64,000 nucleotides of DNA from Pseudoalteromonas luteoviolacea (GCF_021654285.1 NZ_JAKFZS010000013.1:107376-171375), one strand, 5' to 3'; positions 44,815 through 54,659 are shown, counted from the first letter of the stretch. A program made the numbers and translations. Notes: generated from the sequence alone by a model not told the origin.

Positions 44815-45896
44815 GTCACTTCCTTAGGTAAAGTCAAAGTCGCGATAAATTGCTGATCGTTAAGCTGTGTCTCTAGGGAGCCTTTAGGGCCATAAAGTAG
44901 TGATAACCGCTCCCGAATATTTGCTAGGCCAATCTGCATGCTGGTTGTTGTAGTATTGATCTCTTTCGGGACTGTATTAGACAGTTGAAGAATTAAACTT
45001 TGTTTTGATTGAGTAATAGATAAGTTGATTTTCCCAGCAGTTTTTGAGCTTTCTATGCCATACTTAACTGCATTTTCAACCAATAGCTGTAACATCATGG
45101 GCGGTACTTGATATTCTGATAGGCCACTTTGAATTTCAGTATGGTAAATTAGCTTTTCTTCGTACTGTATTTTGATTAGTCGCATGTACTTATTTAGCAT
45201 TTGAACTTCACTGTTAAGAGATACTTTATCTTGTTTCGTAACCTCCAGTGCATAACGTAGCAGCTCGGACAACGTGACCATCATGTCATCGGCTGTTTCG
45301 ACTGACTCGGCTATCATAAAGCGAATGTTGTTTAATGTATTAAACAAAAAGTGGGGGTTTAGTTGCGTGTTTAAATTTTCTAATTGTGCAGACTTTAGTG
45401 AGTTTTCAAATTGCAAGCTTTGTAGCTTTGCAGATACCGCTCGTTTTTGGTGGCTAATACTTGTATAAATAAAAATCCAAGAGCAAATGAATAATTGAGT
45501 TTGTAAGCATTGCCTTAACATAAAGCTGGATGTATACGCATTAATTAAAGACACGTTCTCACCAATATAGCGAAGATAAATAGAGTTATAAAAATCGACG
45601 TAATAACAGACTGTAATTGTCGAAAAAGAAACCAAAATAGATAGTAGTGTTCCCGCTATTAATAAGTTGGGTATTTGTTTTTGATATTGGGCCGAGATCC
45701 AACCACGAGTGTTGAATATATATCTAAATATGAGAGTGGAAATAGTAAAGAAAAAGGCAAACAGCATAGATACTTTTAAAACATGTATATTAATTTTACC
45801 TTGCTCAATGCTGGTAACCAAATCAACACTGATGGCCATAATGAGTGCGGAAAAATGATAGAACCAATAAAGAGGTGTTCGTGGGAAAAAGTACAT
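44802..45896 (-). CDS. LytS-type membrane sensor histidine kinase (His_kinase, PF06580)
   Basis: The 364-residue protein has about four hydrophobic segments in residues 10-150 with no extra sensor domain. A coiled linker follows, then the LytS-type phosphoacceptor region LNTQLNPHFLFNTLNNIRFM with His182. The ATPase part has LLVENAVKYGIE (N-box) and GLANIRERLSLLYG (G-box). It forms a two-component system with the overlapping LytTR regulator and lies 98 bases downstream of a serine hydrolase gene on the same strand; a small hairpin (45964-45979) sits in that gap. Confidence 0.92.
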   Translation of the reverse strand: MYFFPRTPLYWFYHFSALIMAISVDLVTSIEQGKINIHVLKVSMLFAFFFTISTLIFRYIFNTRGWISAQYQKQIPNLLIAGTLLSILVSFSTITVCYYVDFYNSIYLRYIGENVSLINAYTSSFMLRQCLQTQLFICSWIFIYTSISHQKRAVSAKLQSLQFENSLKSAQLENLNTQLNPHFLFNTLNNIRFMIAESVETADDMMVTLSELLRYALEVTKQDKVSLNSEVQMLNKYMRLIKIQYEEKLIYHTEIQSGLSEYQVPPMMLQLLVENAVKYGIESSKTAGKINLSITQSKQSLILQLSNTVPKEINTTTTSMQIGLANIRERLSLLYGPKGSLETQLNDQQFIATLTLPKEVTCYQ

Positions 45897-45994
45897 AGAA
45901 AGCGCCTGTAATTAGTTTTTATTGTTGTTCTTTGTTAAAAGCCAGACTTGTGAATGCAAGTTTGGGCGAATTCTCGCCCATATCGATGATTGCC

Positions 45995-47893
45995 CTAAGA
46001 TGCCAATTGGATATTTACTAATTTATAACTCATTAAAAATAATGATAAAACACAATGTGATGCTACTATACTCACCAAGTAATAATGTACAAAGCTTTTA
46101 ATGCTTTTTTTACACTGTTGCAAACAAAAAGCTGCTGCAGCAAAACTGAGTAAGGGGTATAGTATTGAGCAAACTTGTACTAGAGGTGAAACCCAGCTCA
46201 TACTATTTAGTAACATGTAGTCACTTAACAGTATAAAAGGAAGCGCTGTAAGCGTAACGATGAAAGAGGCTGTAAGTGTTAACGCTTTCCAAATTATAAA
46301 GTTTGATTTTGGCCTACCTAGTAGCTTCTTTACAGCATTGACTGGTATGGAAAAAACTAGGTACAGTAGGCTAGAAAGCACTATTATTACGCTTAAAGCG
46401 AGTGATGCTAATTTTGCATAGAATACCCAAGCAGGTGTTTTTTTGTATATTTTAGAGTTGCGAACGAGCACATTTCCTGCAATTGGATCTTTTGCAAAAG
46501 CAACTTGTGCTGCACCATATTTGTTATAAAGTATAGGCTGCTCATCTTGTTGAAAATAGTTTAATTGATAGCCTCCTAATAGCCATTTAAATGATAGTTG
46601 CTCTTTGTGAGTCGTTACAATCACGGCATTGCTAAAATAGGCGACGATATCGCCTAAACTCATACTTGTATTAAGTTGCGTGTATAGGCCACTGGCGTCG
46701 GAAAAATGATAACTCAAAGGTAAATTTGGCTCATGATTCACTTTTTCTGGTAGTTGTAAGTATTCAGTGATTAACTTTTTTACTTTTCGGTATGCTGGGC
46801 CATTTTGTTTTGTCATGGCAATAGCAAAACCCATTTGTAACTGAGGCTGGTATCTAAAAGTACTCACTACCCCTGGAAGCCCGCCGTTGTGACCGTAGAA
46901 TGTTTGTCCCTTAATTATGTCTTTACTGTGTGAAAACCCTTTAAATGATTTTAAACCTAGACTAACTCCTAATTCTGTTTCTATTTTTTGCATTCGAGAT
47001 ACTGATGCGGGAGAGAGCACTTCGGATTGTTCAGGTTTCAAAAATAGCATGAGTAGTTTTGATATATCTTGCATTGAAGCTGTTAAAGAAGAGGCAGGTC
47101 GTGTTGCCATATATTCGTAGCCTACAGGAAGGTTATTGTTTAAGTAGGGTATTGCGCCTAATTCATTCCAGTTCTTAGGTTTAAGTAATGAGCTATTTTT
47201 CATTGATAGTGGCGAAAATATATATTCATTAACATAGTCCGAGAAACGCATGCCTGTTAAAACTTCAACTACTCTCGCGGCAACGGTTGGCCCTGTATTA
47301 CTATATGCTTCTCTCGTGCCTGGTGCCCAGCGACTTATTCGGCTTTCAGGGTAAAGCGTTAACACTTGCTCAAGTGATATGGAGTCATCATTTAGCGCTT
47401 TTTGCTCCGCCACGTGACTGTCCCAGCCTGTGGTATGCTCTAATAAGTGCTGAACTTGGATTGGGTGGGTTTTATGCCATTTGTTTTTAAATTGAATACT
47501 CGGTGCAATATCTTTTAATCTGTCATCAAGTGCTAGTAGGCCTTTGGATTGCAGTTGTAAAATTGCAATACCGGGCAGTAATTTGGTGACAGAACCAAAT
47601 CTAAATAAGTGTCTATCAGTGGCTAGCTCATTTGTTTCTTTGTTGGCGTAGCCAAAGCCTTGAGTAATCGGAGATTGCCCTTGCTGAACAATTGCGACAC
47701 CTATAGCGGGTATGTTGTGAACAGTTCGTACTTGTTCAATGTCTGTTAGTAATTGCGATAAGCGATTGTCGCCTTCATTATGGTCTAGATTTACATTGGC
47801 ATTGGCATTGGCACATGGGCCTGTGAGCAACAATGCCGTTGCCATAGTGATAGATATGGTTTTTATGTGATTTATTAGTTTCATTCTTTTCAT
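45995..47893 (-). CDS. Serine hydrolase of the beta-lactamase/class C family with C-terminal membrane segments
   Basis: The 632-residue protein has a signal peptide (about 1-30). A beta-lactamase-fold domain (about 45-400) has the nucleophile motif S101-V-T-K104 in FRFGSVTKLLPG, a Y-S-N motif (REAYSNTGP) and a HNGGLPG segment equivalent to the KTG box. The last 150 residues contain about four hydrophobic helices that anchor it in the membrane. An AGGA site 8 bases before the ATG supports the start. The family includes D-aminopeptidases, esterases and penicillin-binding proteins, so antibiotic resistance should not be assumed. It sits upstream of, and on the same strand as, the LytS/LytTR genes. 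Confidence 0.87.
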   Translation of the reverse strand: MKRMKLINHIKTISITMATALLLTGPCANANANVNLDHNEGDNRLSQLLTDIEQVRTVHNIPAIGVAIVQQGQSPITQGFGYANKETNELATDRHLFRFGSVTKLLPGIAILQLQSKGLLALDDRLKDIAPSIQFKNKWHKTHPIQVQHLLEHTTGWDSHVAEQKALNDDSISLEQVLTLYPESRISRWAPGTREAYSNTGPTVAARVVEVLTGMRFSDYVNEYIFSPLSMKNSSLLKPKNWNELGAIPYLNNNLPVGYEYMATRPASSLTASMQDISKLLMLFLKPEQSEVLSPASVSRMQKIETELGVSLGLKSFKGFSHSKDIIKGQTFYGHNGGLPGVVSTFRYQPQLQMGFAIAMTKQNGPAYRKVKKLITEYLQLPEKVNHEPNLPLSYHFSDASGLYTQLNTSMSLGDIVAYFSNAVIVTTHKEQLSFKWLLGGYQLNYFQQDEQPILYNKYGAAQVAFAKDPIAGNVLVRNSKIYKKTPAWVFYAKLASLALSVIIVLSSLLYLVFSIPVNAVKKLLGRPKSNFIIWKALTLTASFIVTLTALPFILLSDYMLLNSMSWVSPLVQVCSILYPLLSFAAAAFCLQQCKKSIKSFVHYYLVSIVASHCVLSLFLMSYKLVNIQLAS

Positions 47894-47970
47894 GGCATTT
47901 TCCTTTTTTTGTTATTGTAAGTACTTGGTTATATTGAGTATGGGAAAGGTGCCAAGCGGGTGGCTGTCTA

Positions 47971-48006
47971 GTTAAGCGGTCTTAAAATAGAAGTGAGCGG
48001 TTAAGC
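47971..48006. repeat. Direct repeat GTTAAGC upstream of the serine hydrolase gene
   Basis: GTTAAGC occurs at 47971-47977 and at 48000-48006 (29 bases start to start) within 115 bases upstream of the hydrolase start. LytTR regulators bind direct repeats with a GTT core, but the usual spacing is shorter, so the assignment is weak. Confidence 0.25.
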
Positions 48007-48057
48007 TTGCTTACATCAGTCACTTATTTTTTAAAAAGTGTATTAAAGTCATTGGAC

Positions 48058-48621
48058 TCATGATTTTAAGTGTTGGTAGTAGTGGCATATAAATGCCAGC
48101 TGTTTGTCAATGCCATCAATTTTCAGTGTGTTCCCTTTGTCGCAGCTCATAGCCAGTGAAAACCCATGGAGGTAGTCTACTAACAGATGTAAGAAAACTT
48201 CAGACTGGCTGCTATCTAGTTCTAAGACACTGATAATTTGCTCAAATCGGCTAATAAAGACCTCTGCGGGGCTGTCAGATTTCATGTTCAGTAAAGTGTG
48301 TAATAATCCGTCATACTGGCTCAGTATCGCAAGGTAACTTTTGCATAGGGCACTGAGCTCCTGTTGCCAATCTTCTGTGTTTTGTGGTGTATAAATATCT
48401 TCAATTAGCGAGGTGGTAATGGCTTCTAACAAGGCATCTTTGTTTTTAAAGTAGTGGTAAATCGCCATCGCATCGACCCCAAGTTGTGCTGATAACTTGC
48501 GGATACTGGGAATATTACCTGTTGTTGCCATCAAATTTTTTGCGGCACGAATGATAGCTGCTTTACTTAGTGCACTTTGGGACTTTTGGGGACGGCCGCG
48601 CTTTTTGGCTGTATTGCTCAT
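48058..48621 (-). CDS. TetR-family transcriptional regulator
   Basis: The 187-residue protein has a basic N-terminus (KKRGRPQKSQSALSK). A TetR helix-turn-helix follows (AAIIRAAKNLMATTGNIPSIRKLSAQLGVDAMAIYHYFKNKDALLEAI). A C-terminal ligand domain resembles TetR_C family members. It is divergent from a DHFR/RibD-like reductase gene with only 78 bases between starts. A perfect palindrome lies in that gap, so it most likely represses the reductase gene and itself. Confidence 0.93.
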   Translation of the reverse strand: MSNTAKKRGRPQKSQSALSKAAIIRAAKNLMATTGNIPSIRKLSAQLGVDAMAIYHYFKNKDALLEAITTSLIEDIYTPQNTEDWQQELSALCKSYLAILSQYDGLLHTLLNMKSDSPAEVFISRFEQIISVLELDSSQSEVFLHLLVDYLHGFSLAMSCDKGNTLKIDGIDKQLAFICHYYQHLKS

Positions 48622-48646
48622 TATGAATGCTTAATTTGATTTATAT

Positions 48647-48663
48647 ATTCTACATCGTAGAAT
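48647..48663. promoter_or_regulatory. TetR-type operator palindrome
   Basis: ATTCTAC-ATC-GTAGAAT is a perfect 7-base inverted repeat with a 3-base spacer, centred between the divergent TetR gene and the reductase gene. Its outer flanks also carry TTTGATTT and AAATCAA arms. Position and symmetry fit an autoregulatory TetR operator. Confidence 0.7.
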
Positions 48664-48699
48664 AATGGAGTTATTATTTAAATCAACTATGAGGATGTC

Positions 48700-49233
48700 A
48701 TGGCGAACATCGTATTTATTGCAACAAGCTTGGACGGCTATATTGCAGATAAAAACAACGAAATTGAGTGGTTACATTCAATTCCTGGCACCCAAGAACT
48801 GGATTTGGGGTATGACGATCACATTGCTGCCATTGACGGGTTAGTGATGGGCAGAAATACTTTTGAGTTAGTTTGCGGCTTTGATTGCGATTGGCCTTAT
48901 ACAAAGCCGGTGTTTGTTTTGAGCAATACCATGCGGTGTGTTCCCACTGGTTATGAAGACAAAGTAAAGTTAGTCAGTGGAGGCTTGCTCCAGTTGGTAG
49001 ATAAATTGAATGCGCAGGGGTTTGTAGATTTGTATATAGACGGTGGCGTTACAATTCAAAGCTTTTTAAAATCAGACTTGATTGACAAGATGATCATCAC
49101 AACTATTCCTATCATATTGGGGGGTGGAGTGAGTCTATTCGGTGAGTTAGCCGAGCCGCTTCATTTCAGTTGCACAGAAAGTGAATTGTTTGAAAATGGC
49201 ATATGCCAAAATACGTTTGTCAGAAAGCGGTAG
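48700..49233 (+). CDS. Dihydrofolate reductase / RibD C-terminal domain family reductase
   Basis: The 177-residue protein begins MANIVFIATSLDGYIADKNNEIEWL, the standard opening of the RibD_C/DHFR-like family. It has GLVMGRNTFELV, VDLYIDGGVTIQSFL and ITTIPIILGGGVSLFGEL, which form the NADPH-binding core. These small reductases are related to riboflavin-pathway pyrimidine reductases, but most lack a known substrate. It is under probable control of the divergent TetR regulator. A GAGGA site precedes the ATG. Confidence 0.9.
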   Translation: MANIVFIATSLDGYIADKNNEIEWLHSIPGTQELDLGYDDHIAAIDGLVMGRNTFELVCGFDCDWPYTKPVFVLSNTMRCVPTGYEDKVKLVSGGLLQLVDKLNAQGFVDLYIDGGVTIQSFLKSDLIDKMIITTIPIILGGGVSLFGELAEPLHFSCTESELFENGICQNTFVRKR

Positions 49234-49277
49234 TTTATATCAAACTCTTAGGGTGGGTTACTCGCTTTCTGACTCGG

Positions 49278-50237
49278 TTATTTCGGCAAATACATCTTAT
49301 CTAGACCCGGGATATTGTGCTCCCAACGAGGCACTGCTTCGCCAATATAATGCCGTGCAGCATCTAAAAATAATCGTGTTCTGACCGGTAAATCTCGGTG
49401 CGGGTAGACTGCATACATGGCGCTGTAGTCAGGTAAATTCACATGTGTCAGCATAGGCACTAGCTGCGTGTGATCGATATGATCGGCAAAGAAAAAGGCA
49501 GGCGCAGTGCAAAACGCAGTATGCGAGAGCACTTTTTCAAGTAATGCCTCACCATCGTTAGATTTAAACACCGGGGTAATAGGCTGCTCTTGAGATTTGC
49601 CTTTGTCGTCAGTGTAGCTGATGGACTCAAAGCGGATGTGGTTACTTGAGTAGGCAGCAGCTGGCAGATCAGCCAGATCAGACATTTCTTTTGGCTCACC
49701 ATAGGTCTCGATAAACTGTGGTGTGGCTAAAATCAACATACGATTTCGTGCCACTTTACGTGCGATCAATGAGGAATCTCTCGGTTCACCTACGCGAAAC
49801 GCCAGATCAAAGCCTTCTGATACCATATCGATGACGCGGTCATCTAATCTTAACTCTATGGTGACTTGCGGAAAACGCTTTTGGAAATCATTGATCACCG
49901 GCAGTAGGTAGTATTTACCGATGTAACTTGATGAGGTGATACGCAATAAACCTCGGGCTTCTTGGTGATAGTTCTCAGCCATTTGCACTGTGTCTTGCAG
50001 CAGCACTCTCAGCTCAGCAGCTTTTTTAACCATTTCAGCGCCAGCGGCAGTTAATGAAAACGAACGGGTAGTCCGGTTGAGTAGACGTACACCAAGCTCC
50101 TCTTCTAATTTACTGATTTGTTTAGATATAACTGAGCGATCTATGTTTCTGACTTCGGCAGCTTTTGAAAAAGAGCCTTGCTCAACGACTTCTAATAACA
50201 TGATCAATCGACTGGTTGTATCCATATTTGGCATCAC
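49278..50237 (-). CDS. LysR-family transcriptional regulator
   Basis: The 319-residue protein has an N-terminal winged helix (about 5-63: LIMLLEVVEQGSFSKAAEVRNIDRSVISKQISKLEEELGVRLLNRTTRSFSL is the typical run, cited in part). A LysR substrate-binding domain follows (LRITSSSYIGKYYLLPVI, FDLAFRVGEPRDSSL). It is divergent from the RND efflux operon (113-base gap), with a TGCCA-TTC-TGGCA palindrome beside its own start. It is therefore the likely regulator of the pump. Confidence 0.93.
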   Translation of the reverse strand: MMPNMDTTSRLIMLLEVVEQGSFSKAAEVRNIDRSVISKQISKLEEELGVRLLNRTTRSFSLTAAGAEMVKKAAELRVLLQDTVQMAENYHQEARGLLRITSSSYIGKYYLLPVINDFQKRFPQVTIELRLDDRVIDMVSEGFDLAFRVGEPRDSSLIARKVARNRMLILATPQFIETYGEPKEMSDLADLPAAAYSSNHIRFESISYTDDKGKSQEQPITPVFKSNDGEALLEKVLSHTAFCTAPAFFFADHIDHTQLVPMLTHVNLPDYSAMYAVYPHRDLPVRTRLFLDAARHYIGEAVPRWEHNIPGLDKMYLPK

Positions 50238-50253
50238 GATAAATGTTTATTGG

Positions 50254-50266
50254 TGCCATTCTGGCA
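50254..50266. promoter_or_regulatory. Palindromic candidate LysR binding site
   Basis: TGCCA-TTC-TGGCA lies 17 bases upstream of the LysR start and about 84 bases before the efflux operon start. Extended AATGTTTATT / ATTAATGTTT flanks add partial symmetry. The location fits control of both divergent units. Confidence 0.55.
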
Positions 50267-50349
50267 TTAATGTTTTTAAAAAACTACTATTTTTCGTCAT
50301 TAATAACAGGCGTACGATGTTCGCATATTAATTTTCTGCGGAGCAACAA

Positions 50350-51519
50350 ATGAAAAAGTTAGGTTTTACACTCAGTGCTGTGGCCCTTGCCCTTGTTTTA
50401 AGTGGATGTGGTCAATCCAATGCACAGCAAGGACAACAGCCGCCACCTTTAACCATAGACGTAGCAAGCGTTGAGCTTGAACAAGTTCAATCTTGGCACA
50501 CATTTACCACGCGTTTAGAAGCGCCTGAACGCGTTTTACTTAAGCCGCGTGTATCCGGTCAAATTGAACGTATGGCATTCACCGAAGGTGAGCGAGTCAA
50601 TAAAGGTCAGTTATTATTTAGCCTTGATCCAAGACCTTTCCAAGCTCAGATTGATACTTTAAACGCCCAGTTAAAAAGTGCTGAGGCAAGCTTAGAGCAA
50701 GCGCGAGGTGAAGCAGAGCGTGCAAATCGTTTGGTTGCACAAAATGCCATTTCAACAGAAGAGGCAGAGCAGCGCAGTGCAACCCTTCGCAGTGCGATTG
50801 CAAACAAAAATGCCATTGAGGCACGTCTGCAAAACGCGCAGTTAGATTTAGAGTTCAGCCAAGTATCCGCGCCTATCAGCGGCACTATTTCTCGTGCGGT
50901 CGTCACCACAGGTAACTATGTCAAAGCGGGTGAAACTGAGCTGACGACCATTGTTTCTGACGATGAAATCTATGCGTATTTTGATGTGGATGAGCGCACA
51001 TGGAGCCGCCAATTTGCAGGTGTCTCTGTACAAGATCAGATCACAGTACAGCTTCAGCGCTTAGGCGAAACCAAGCAAGTAGCGGGTAAGCTTGATTTTA
51101 TCGATAACGAAATTAATCCCAACACTGGCACATTACGAGTGCGTGCCGTATTTGATGCACAGCAGCATCACTTAAAGCCGGGCGCATTTGCTCGCGTTTC
51201 AATCGGTGCACAAAATGCACAGCAAATGGCCATTGTGCCTGAGCGTGCAATTGGTACAGATCTTAAAAACCGTTTTGTCCTGACAATCGACGAAAACAAT
51301 GTCTTGCAGTACAGATTGGTTGAACTTGGCGAGCGTTACGGTGCGTTTCGTGCCATTAAGTCGGGCTTAGAAGAGGGCGATCGCATTGCTGTTAATGGTC
51401 CTGCGCGTGTCGGCCCAGGTATGCCAATTACCCCGAATTCTGTCAGTTTAGCCTTTGAAAATACTCAGTTTGTTTTAAAACAGTCTGACTCTTCTTTATT
51501 ACTCAGTGCGGCAAACTAA
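50350..51519 (+). CDS. RND efflux periplasmic adaptor (membrane fusion lipoprotein, MexE/AcrA type)
   Basis: The 389-residue protein has a lipoprotein signal with lipobox LSGC (Cys20). A barrel-sandwich half-motif follows (VLLKPRVSGQIERMAFTEGERVNKGQLLFSLDPRPFQ), then an alpha-helical hairpin (about 95-165) and the second lipoyl half (SAPISGTISRAVVTTGNYVKAGE). A beta-barrel and membrane-proximal domain ends the chain. It links the inner-membrane pump to the outer-membrane channel. The permease gene begins 9 bases downstream. Confidence 0.95.
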   Translation: MKKLGFTLSAVALALVLSGCGQSNAQQGQQPPPLTIDVASVELEQVQSWHTFTTRLEAPERVLLKPRVSGQIERMAFTEGERVNKGQLLFSLDPRPFQAQIDTLNAQLKSAEASLEQARGEAERANRLVAQNAISTEEAEQRSATLRSAIANKNAIEARLQNAQLDLEFSQVSAPISGTISRAVVTTGNYVKAGETELTTIVSDDEIYAYFDVDERTWSRQFAGVSVQDQITVQLQRLGETKQVAGKLDFIDNEINPNTGTLRVRAVFDAQQHHLKPGAFARVSIGAQNAQQMAIVPERAIGTDLKNRFVLTIDENNVLQYRLVELGERYGAFRAIKSGLEEGDRIAVNGPARVGPGMPITPNSVSLAFENTQFVLKQSDSSLLLSAAN

Positions 51520-51528
51520 GAGAGCGTT

Positions 51529-54500
51529 ATGAAATTTTCCCACTTTTTTATCAATAGGCCCATTTTTGCGGCCATGCTGTCGATGATTTTTATCATCACA
51601 GGTGCTATCTCATTGTTTCAACTGCCGGTCAGTGAATACCCAGAAGTTGTGCCGCCTACAGTTGTTGTTAACGCAACATACCCAGGTGCTAACCCAAAAG
51701 TCATTGCAGAGACTGTGGCAACGCCACTTGAGCAAGAGCTCAATGGTCTTGAGAATATGTTGTATCACGGCTCGCAAGCTACCAGTGACGGGCGTTTAAC
51801 CTTGACTGTCACGTTTGCACTAGGTACTGATCTTGACCAAGCGCAGGTACAGGTACAAAACCGTGTGAACAATGCATTACCGCGTTTACCGCAAGAGGTA
51901 CAGCGCCTAGGTGTCACTGCTCAAAAGTCATCACCCAACCTTGCATTGGTTGTGCACTTGGTATCACCCAATGGTGAGCAAGATACTGCTTACATGGCAA
52001 ACTACGCTGACTTATACATCAAAGATGAGCTAAAGCGCCTACCGGGTGTGGGTGACTTGCAGCTATTTGGTGGTGCAAAGTACTCAATGCGTGTTTGGCT
52101 AGACCCAGACGCTTTGGCTGCACGTAACTTAACGGCCTCTGATGTGGTTAATGCACTGCGTACGCAAAACCAACAAGTTGCAGCAGGTTCATTGGGCGCA
52201 CAGCCAACACCTGAAGAAAACCAATTTCAAATTTTGTTAAATGTAAAAGGCCGTTTAGAGAGCATTGAAGAGTTTGAAAGTGTGATCATTAAAGTGGGCG
52301 ACAATGGCGCACTGACACGCTTGAAAGACATTGCTCGAGTTGAACTTGGCCAAGAAAACTATGCACTGCGTGCAATGCTTGATAACCAGCCAGCCCTTGC
52401 AATGCCGATTTTCCAGCGTCCGGGCACCAACGCCATTGAATTATCTGATGATGTGCGTGAAACCATGGCACGTCTTGAGAAAACATTCCCAGCGGGCATG
52501 ACTTATGAAATCGCTTACGACCCAACTGTTTTTGTTCGCGGTTCAATCGACGCGGTTATCATGACCTTAATGGAAGCAATTCTATTGGTAGTTGTAGTGG
52601 TTGTGGTGTTCTTGCAAACATGGCGCGCCTCTATTATTCCATTGATTGCGGTACCGGTATCTTTGATTGGTACGTTTGCCGTGATGCAAATGTTAGGTGT
52701 TTCAATTAATACCTTATCTTTATTTGGTCTAGTGCTCGCAATCGGTATTGTTGTGGATGATGCCATCGTGGTTGTGGAAAACGTAGAGCGTAATATTGCA
52801 GATGGCCACAGTCCATACGAAGCCACTAAAATTGCCATGACGGAAGTGACTGGCCCAATTATCGCGATTGCATTTGTACTGTGCGCAGTATTCATTCCAA
52901 CGGCATTTATTACGGGCTTATCGGGTCAGTTCTACAAGCAATTTGCGCTTACAATTACGATTTCGACGCTGATCTCAGCATTTAACTCACTGACGCTTTC
53001 ACCTGCGCTATCCGCTATTTTATTAAAATCGCACGATGCGCCAAAAGACAGATTAACACGCCTGCTTGATAAGCTATTTGGTGCATGGTTATTTAAGCCA
53101 TTCAACCGTTTATTTGATAAAGGTGCAAAAGGCTACGAAGCCATCGTTAAAAAGCTTATCCGTATGAGTGTGGTTGTTGGTGTGGTTTATCTTGCACTTG
53201 TTGGCTCAACCATTGGTTTGTTCCAGTCTGTACCGGGCGGCTTTATTCCACAGCAGGACAAGCAATACCTGGTTGCCGTTGCGCAATTACCAGATGCAGC
53301 AAGCTTAGACCGCACTGAAGAAGTCATTAAACAGATGCAAGAAATTGCACTGCAAGTGCCGGGTGTTGCACACACGGTTGCATTCCCAGGCTTATCTGTA
53401 AACGGATTTACTAATAGCACCAACAGCGGCATTGTGTTTACGCCACTGGATGACTTTGCAGACAGAAACGACCCAAGCTTGTCAGCGCAGGCAATTGCGA
53501 TGCAGCTGAATATGCGCTTTGCAGCCATTGATGAGGCATTTGTTGCGGTATTTCCACCGCCGCCAATTTTAGGCTTGGGCACAACCGGTGGTTTTAAACT
53601 GCAAATTCAAGATAGAGGCAACCAAGGGTTTGAAGCATTGTTTGCAGCGTTACAATCGACCATAGGTGCGGCGCAGCAAGATCCAGCACTGACCGGCCTT
53701 TACTCCAGCTTTAGAGTACAGGTTCCGCAAATGGACATTAATATCGACCGCGAGCAGGCGCTCATCCAAGGTATTCCATTACAGGAAGTATTTGATGCTT
53801 TACAAGTATATTTAGGCTCTGTTTATGTCAATGACTTCAACTTATTTGGCCGCACTTACCAAGTGAAAGCGCAAGCTGATGCTGAATTTAGAGCGAAAAA
53901 AGAGCAAATTAATAACCTGAAAGTGCGTAATGCCGCGGGCAACATGGTGCCATTAGGTTCAGTTGTTACCGTTGAAGCAACCACTGGCCCTGATCGTGTG
54001 ATGCACTATAACGGTTATGTGACAGCAGAGCTAAACGGCAGCCCTGCGCCGGGTTACAGCTCAGATCAAGCGCAGCAAGCCATTGAAAAAGTACTGGCAA
54101 ATACCTTACCTGAAGGCATGGCGTACGAGTGGACTGAAGTCACGTACCAGCAGATTTTGGCAGGTAATACCATGGTGTATGTGTTCCCATTGGTTGTGGT
54201 TTTAGTCTTTATGGTACTGGCAGCGCAGTACGAGAGCTTGCGTTTACCACTGGCGATTATTTTAATCGTACCAATGACGATATTCTCGGCACTTGCTGGT
54301 GTGTATATGCTAGGTGGTGACAACAATATCTTTACGCAAATTGCTTTGATTGTATTGGTGGCATTGGCATCGAAAAACGCCATCTTGATGGTAGAGTTTG
54401 CCAGAGACAAGCACGTACAAGGTGCGACACATTTAGAGGCCATAATTGAAGCATGTCGACTAAGATTACGTCCAATTTTAATGACCTCAATCGCGTTTAC

Positions 54501-54657
54501 CGCAGGTGTTATCCCGCTGGTATTAGCATCAGGCGCGGGTGCAGAAATGCGTCAAGCCATGGGTAACGCAGTATTTTTCGGCATGATAGGGGTAACCGTG
54601 TTTGGCTTACTATTTACACCTGTATTTTATCGTCTAGTAACGCCAAAGGAGCAATAA
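51529..54657 (+). CDS. RND efflux permease (HAE1 family, MexF/AcrB type)
   Basis: The 1042-residue inner-membrane proton-driven pump has a typical first helix (FFINRPIFAAMLSMIFIITGAISL). The proton-relay pair DD lies in the fourth helix (GIVVDDAIVVVENVERNI). FIPTAFITGLSGQFYKQFALT and the second-half motif ASKNAILMVEFARDKH are also present. Full length and all twelve expected helices seem present. It exports hydrophobic or amphiphilic drugs across both membranes with the adaptor upstream and the channel 2 bases downstream. Confidence 0.97.
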   Translation: MKFSHFFINRPIFAAMLSMIFIITGAISLFQLPVSEYPEVVPPTVVVNATYPGANPKVIAETVATPLEQELNGLENMLYHGSQATSDGRLTLTVTFALGTDLDQAQVQVQNRVNNALPRLPQEVQRLGVTAQKSSPNLALVVHLVSPNGEQDTAYMANYADLYIKDELKRLPGVGDLQLFGGAKYSMRVWLDPDALAARNLTASDVVNALRTQNQQVAAGSLGAQPTPEENQFQILLNVKGRLESIEEFESVIIKVGDNGALTRLKDIARVELGQENYALRAMLDNQPALAMPIFQRPGTNAIELSDDVRETMARLEKTFPAGMTYEIAYDPTVFVRGSIDAVIMTLMEAILLVVVVVVVFLQTWRASIIPLIAVPVSLIGTFAVMQMLGVSINTLSLFGLVLAIGIVVDDAIVVVENVERNIADGHSPYEATKIAMTEVTGPIIAIAFVLCAVFIPTAFITGLSGQFYKQFALTITISTLISAFNSLTLSPALSAILLKSHDAPKDRLTRLLDKLFGAWLFKPFNRLFDKGAKGYEAIVKKLIRMSVVVGVVYLALVGSTIGLFQSVPGGFIPQQDKQYLVAVAQLPDAASLDRTEEVIKQMQEIALQVPGVAHTVAFPGLSVNGFTNSTNSGIVFTPLDDFADRNDPSLSAQAIAMQLNMRFAAIDEAFVAVFPPPPILGLGTTGGFKLQIQDRGNQGFEALFAALQSTIGAAQQDPALTGLYSSFRVQVPQMDINIDREQALIQGIPLQEVFDALQVYLGSVYVNDFNLFGRTYQVKAQADAEFRAKKEQINNLKVRNAAGNMVPLGSVVTVEATTGPDRVMHYNGYVTAELNGSPAPGYSSDQAQQAIEKVLANTLPEGMAYEWTEVTYQQILAGNTMVYVFPLVVVLVFMVLAAQYESLRLPLAIILIVPMTIFSALAGVYMLGGDNNIFTQIALIVLVALASKNAILMVEFARDKHVQGATHLEAIIEACRLRLRPILMTSIAFTAGVIPLVLASGAGAEMRQAMGNAVFFGMIGVTVFGLLFTPVFYRLVTPKEQ

Positions 54658-54659
54658 AC

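Noticed and set aside
45995..47893. Possible antibiotic-resistance beta-lactamase
   Set aside because: The SxxK/YxN hydrolase fold with fused membrane helices is common among non-lactamase esterases and peptidases, so resistance is not supported.
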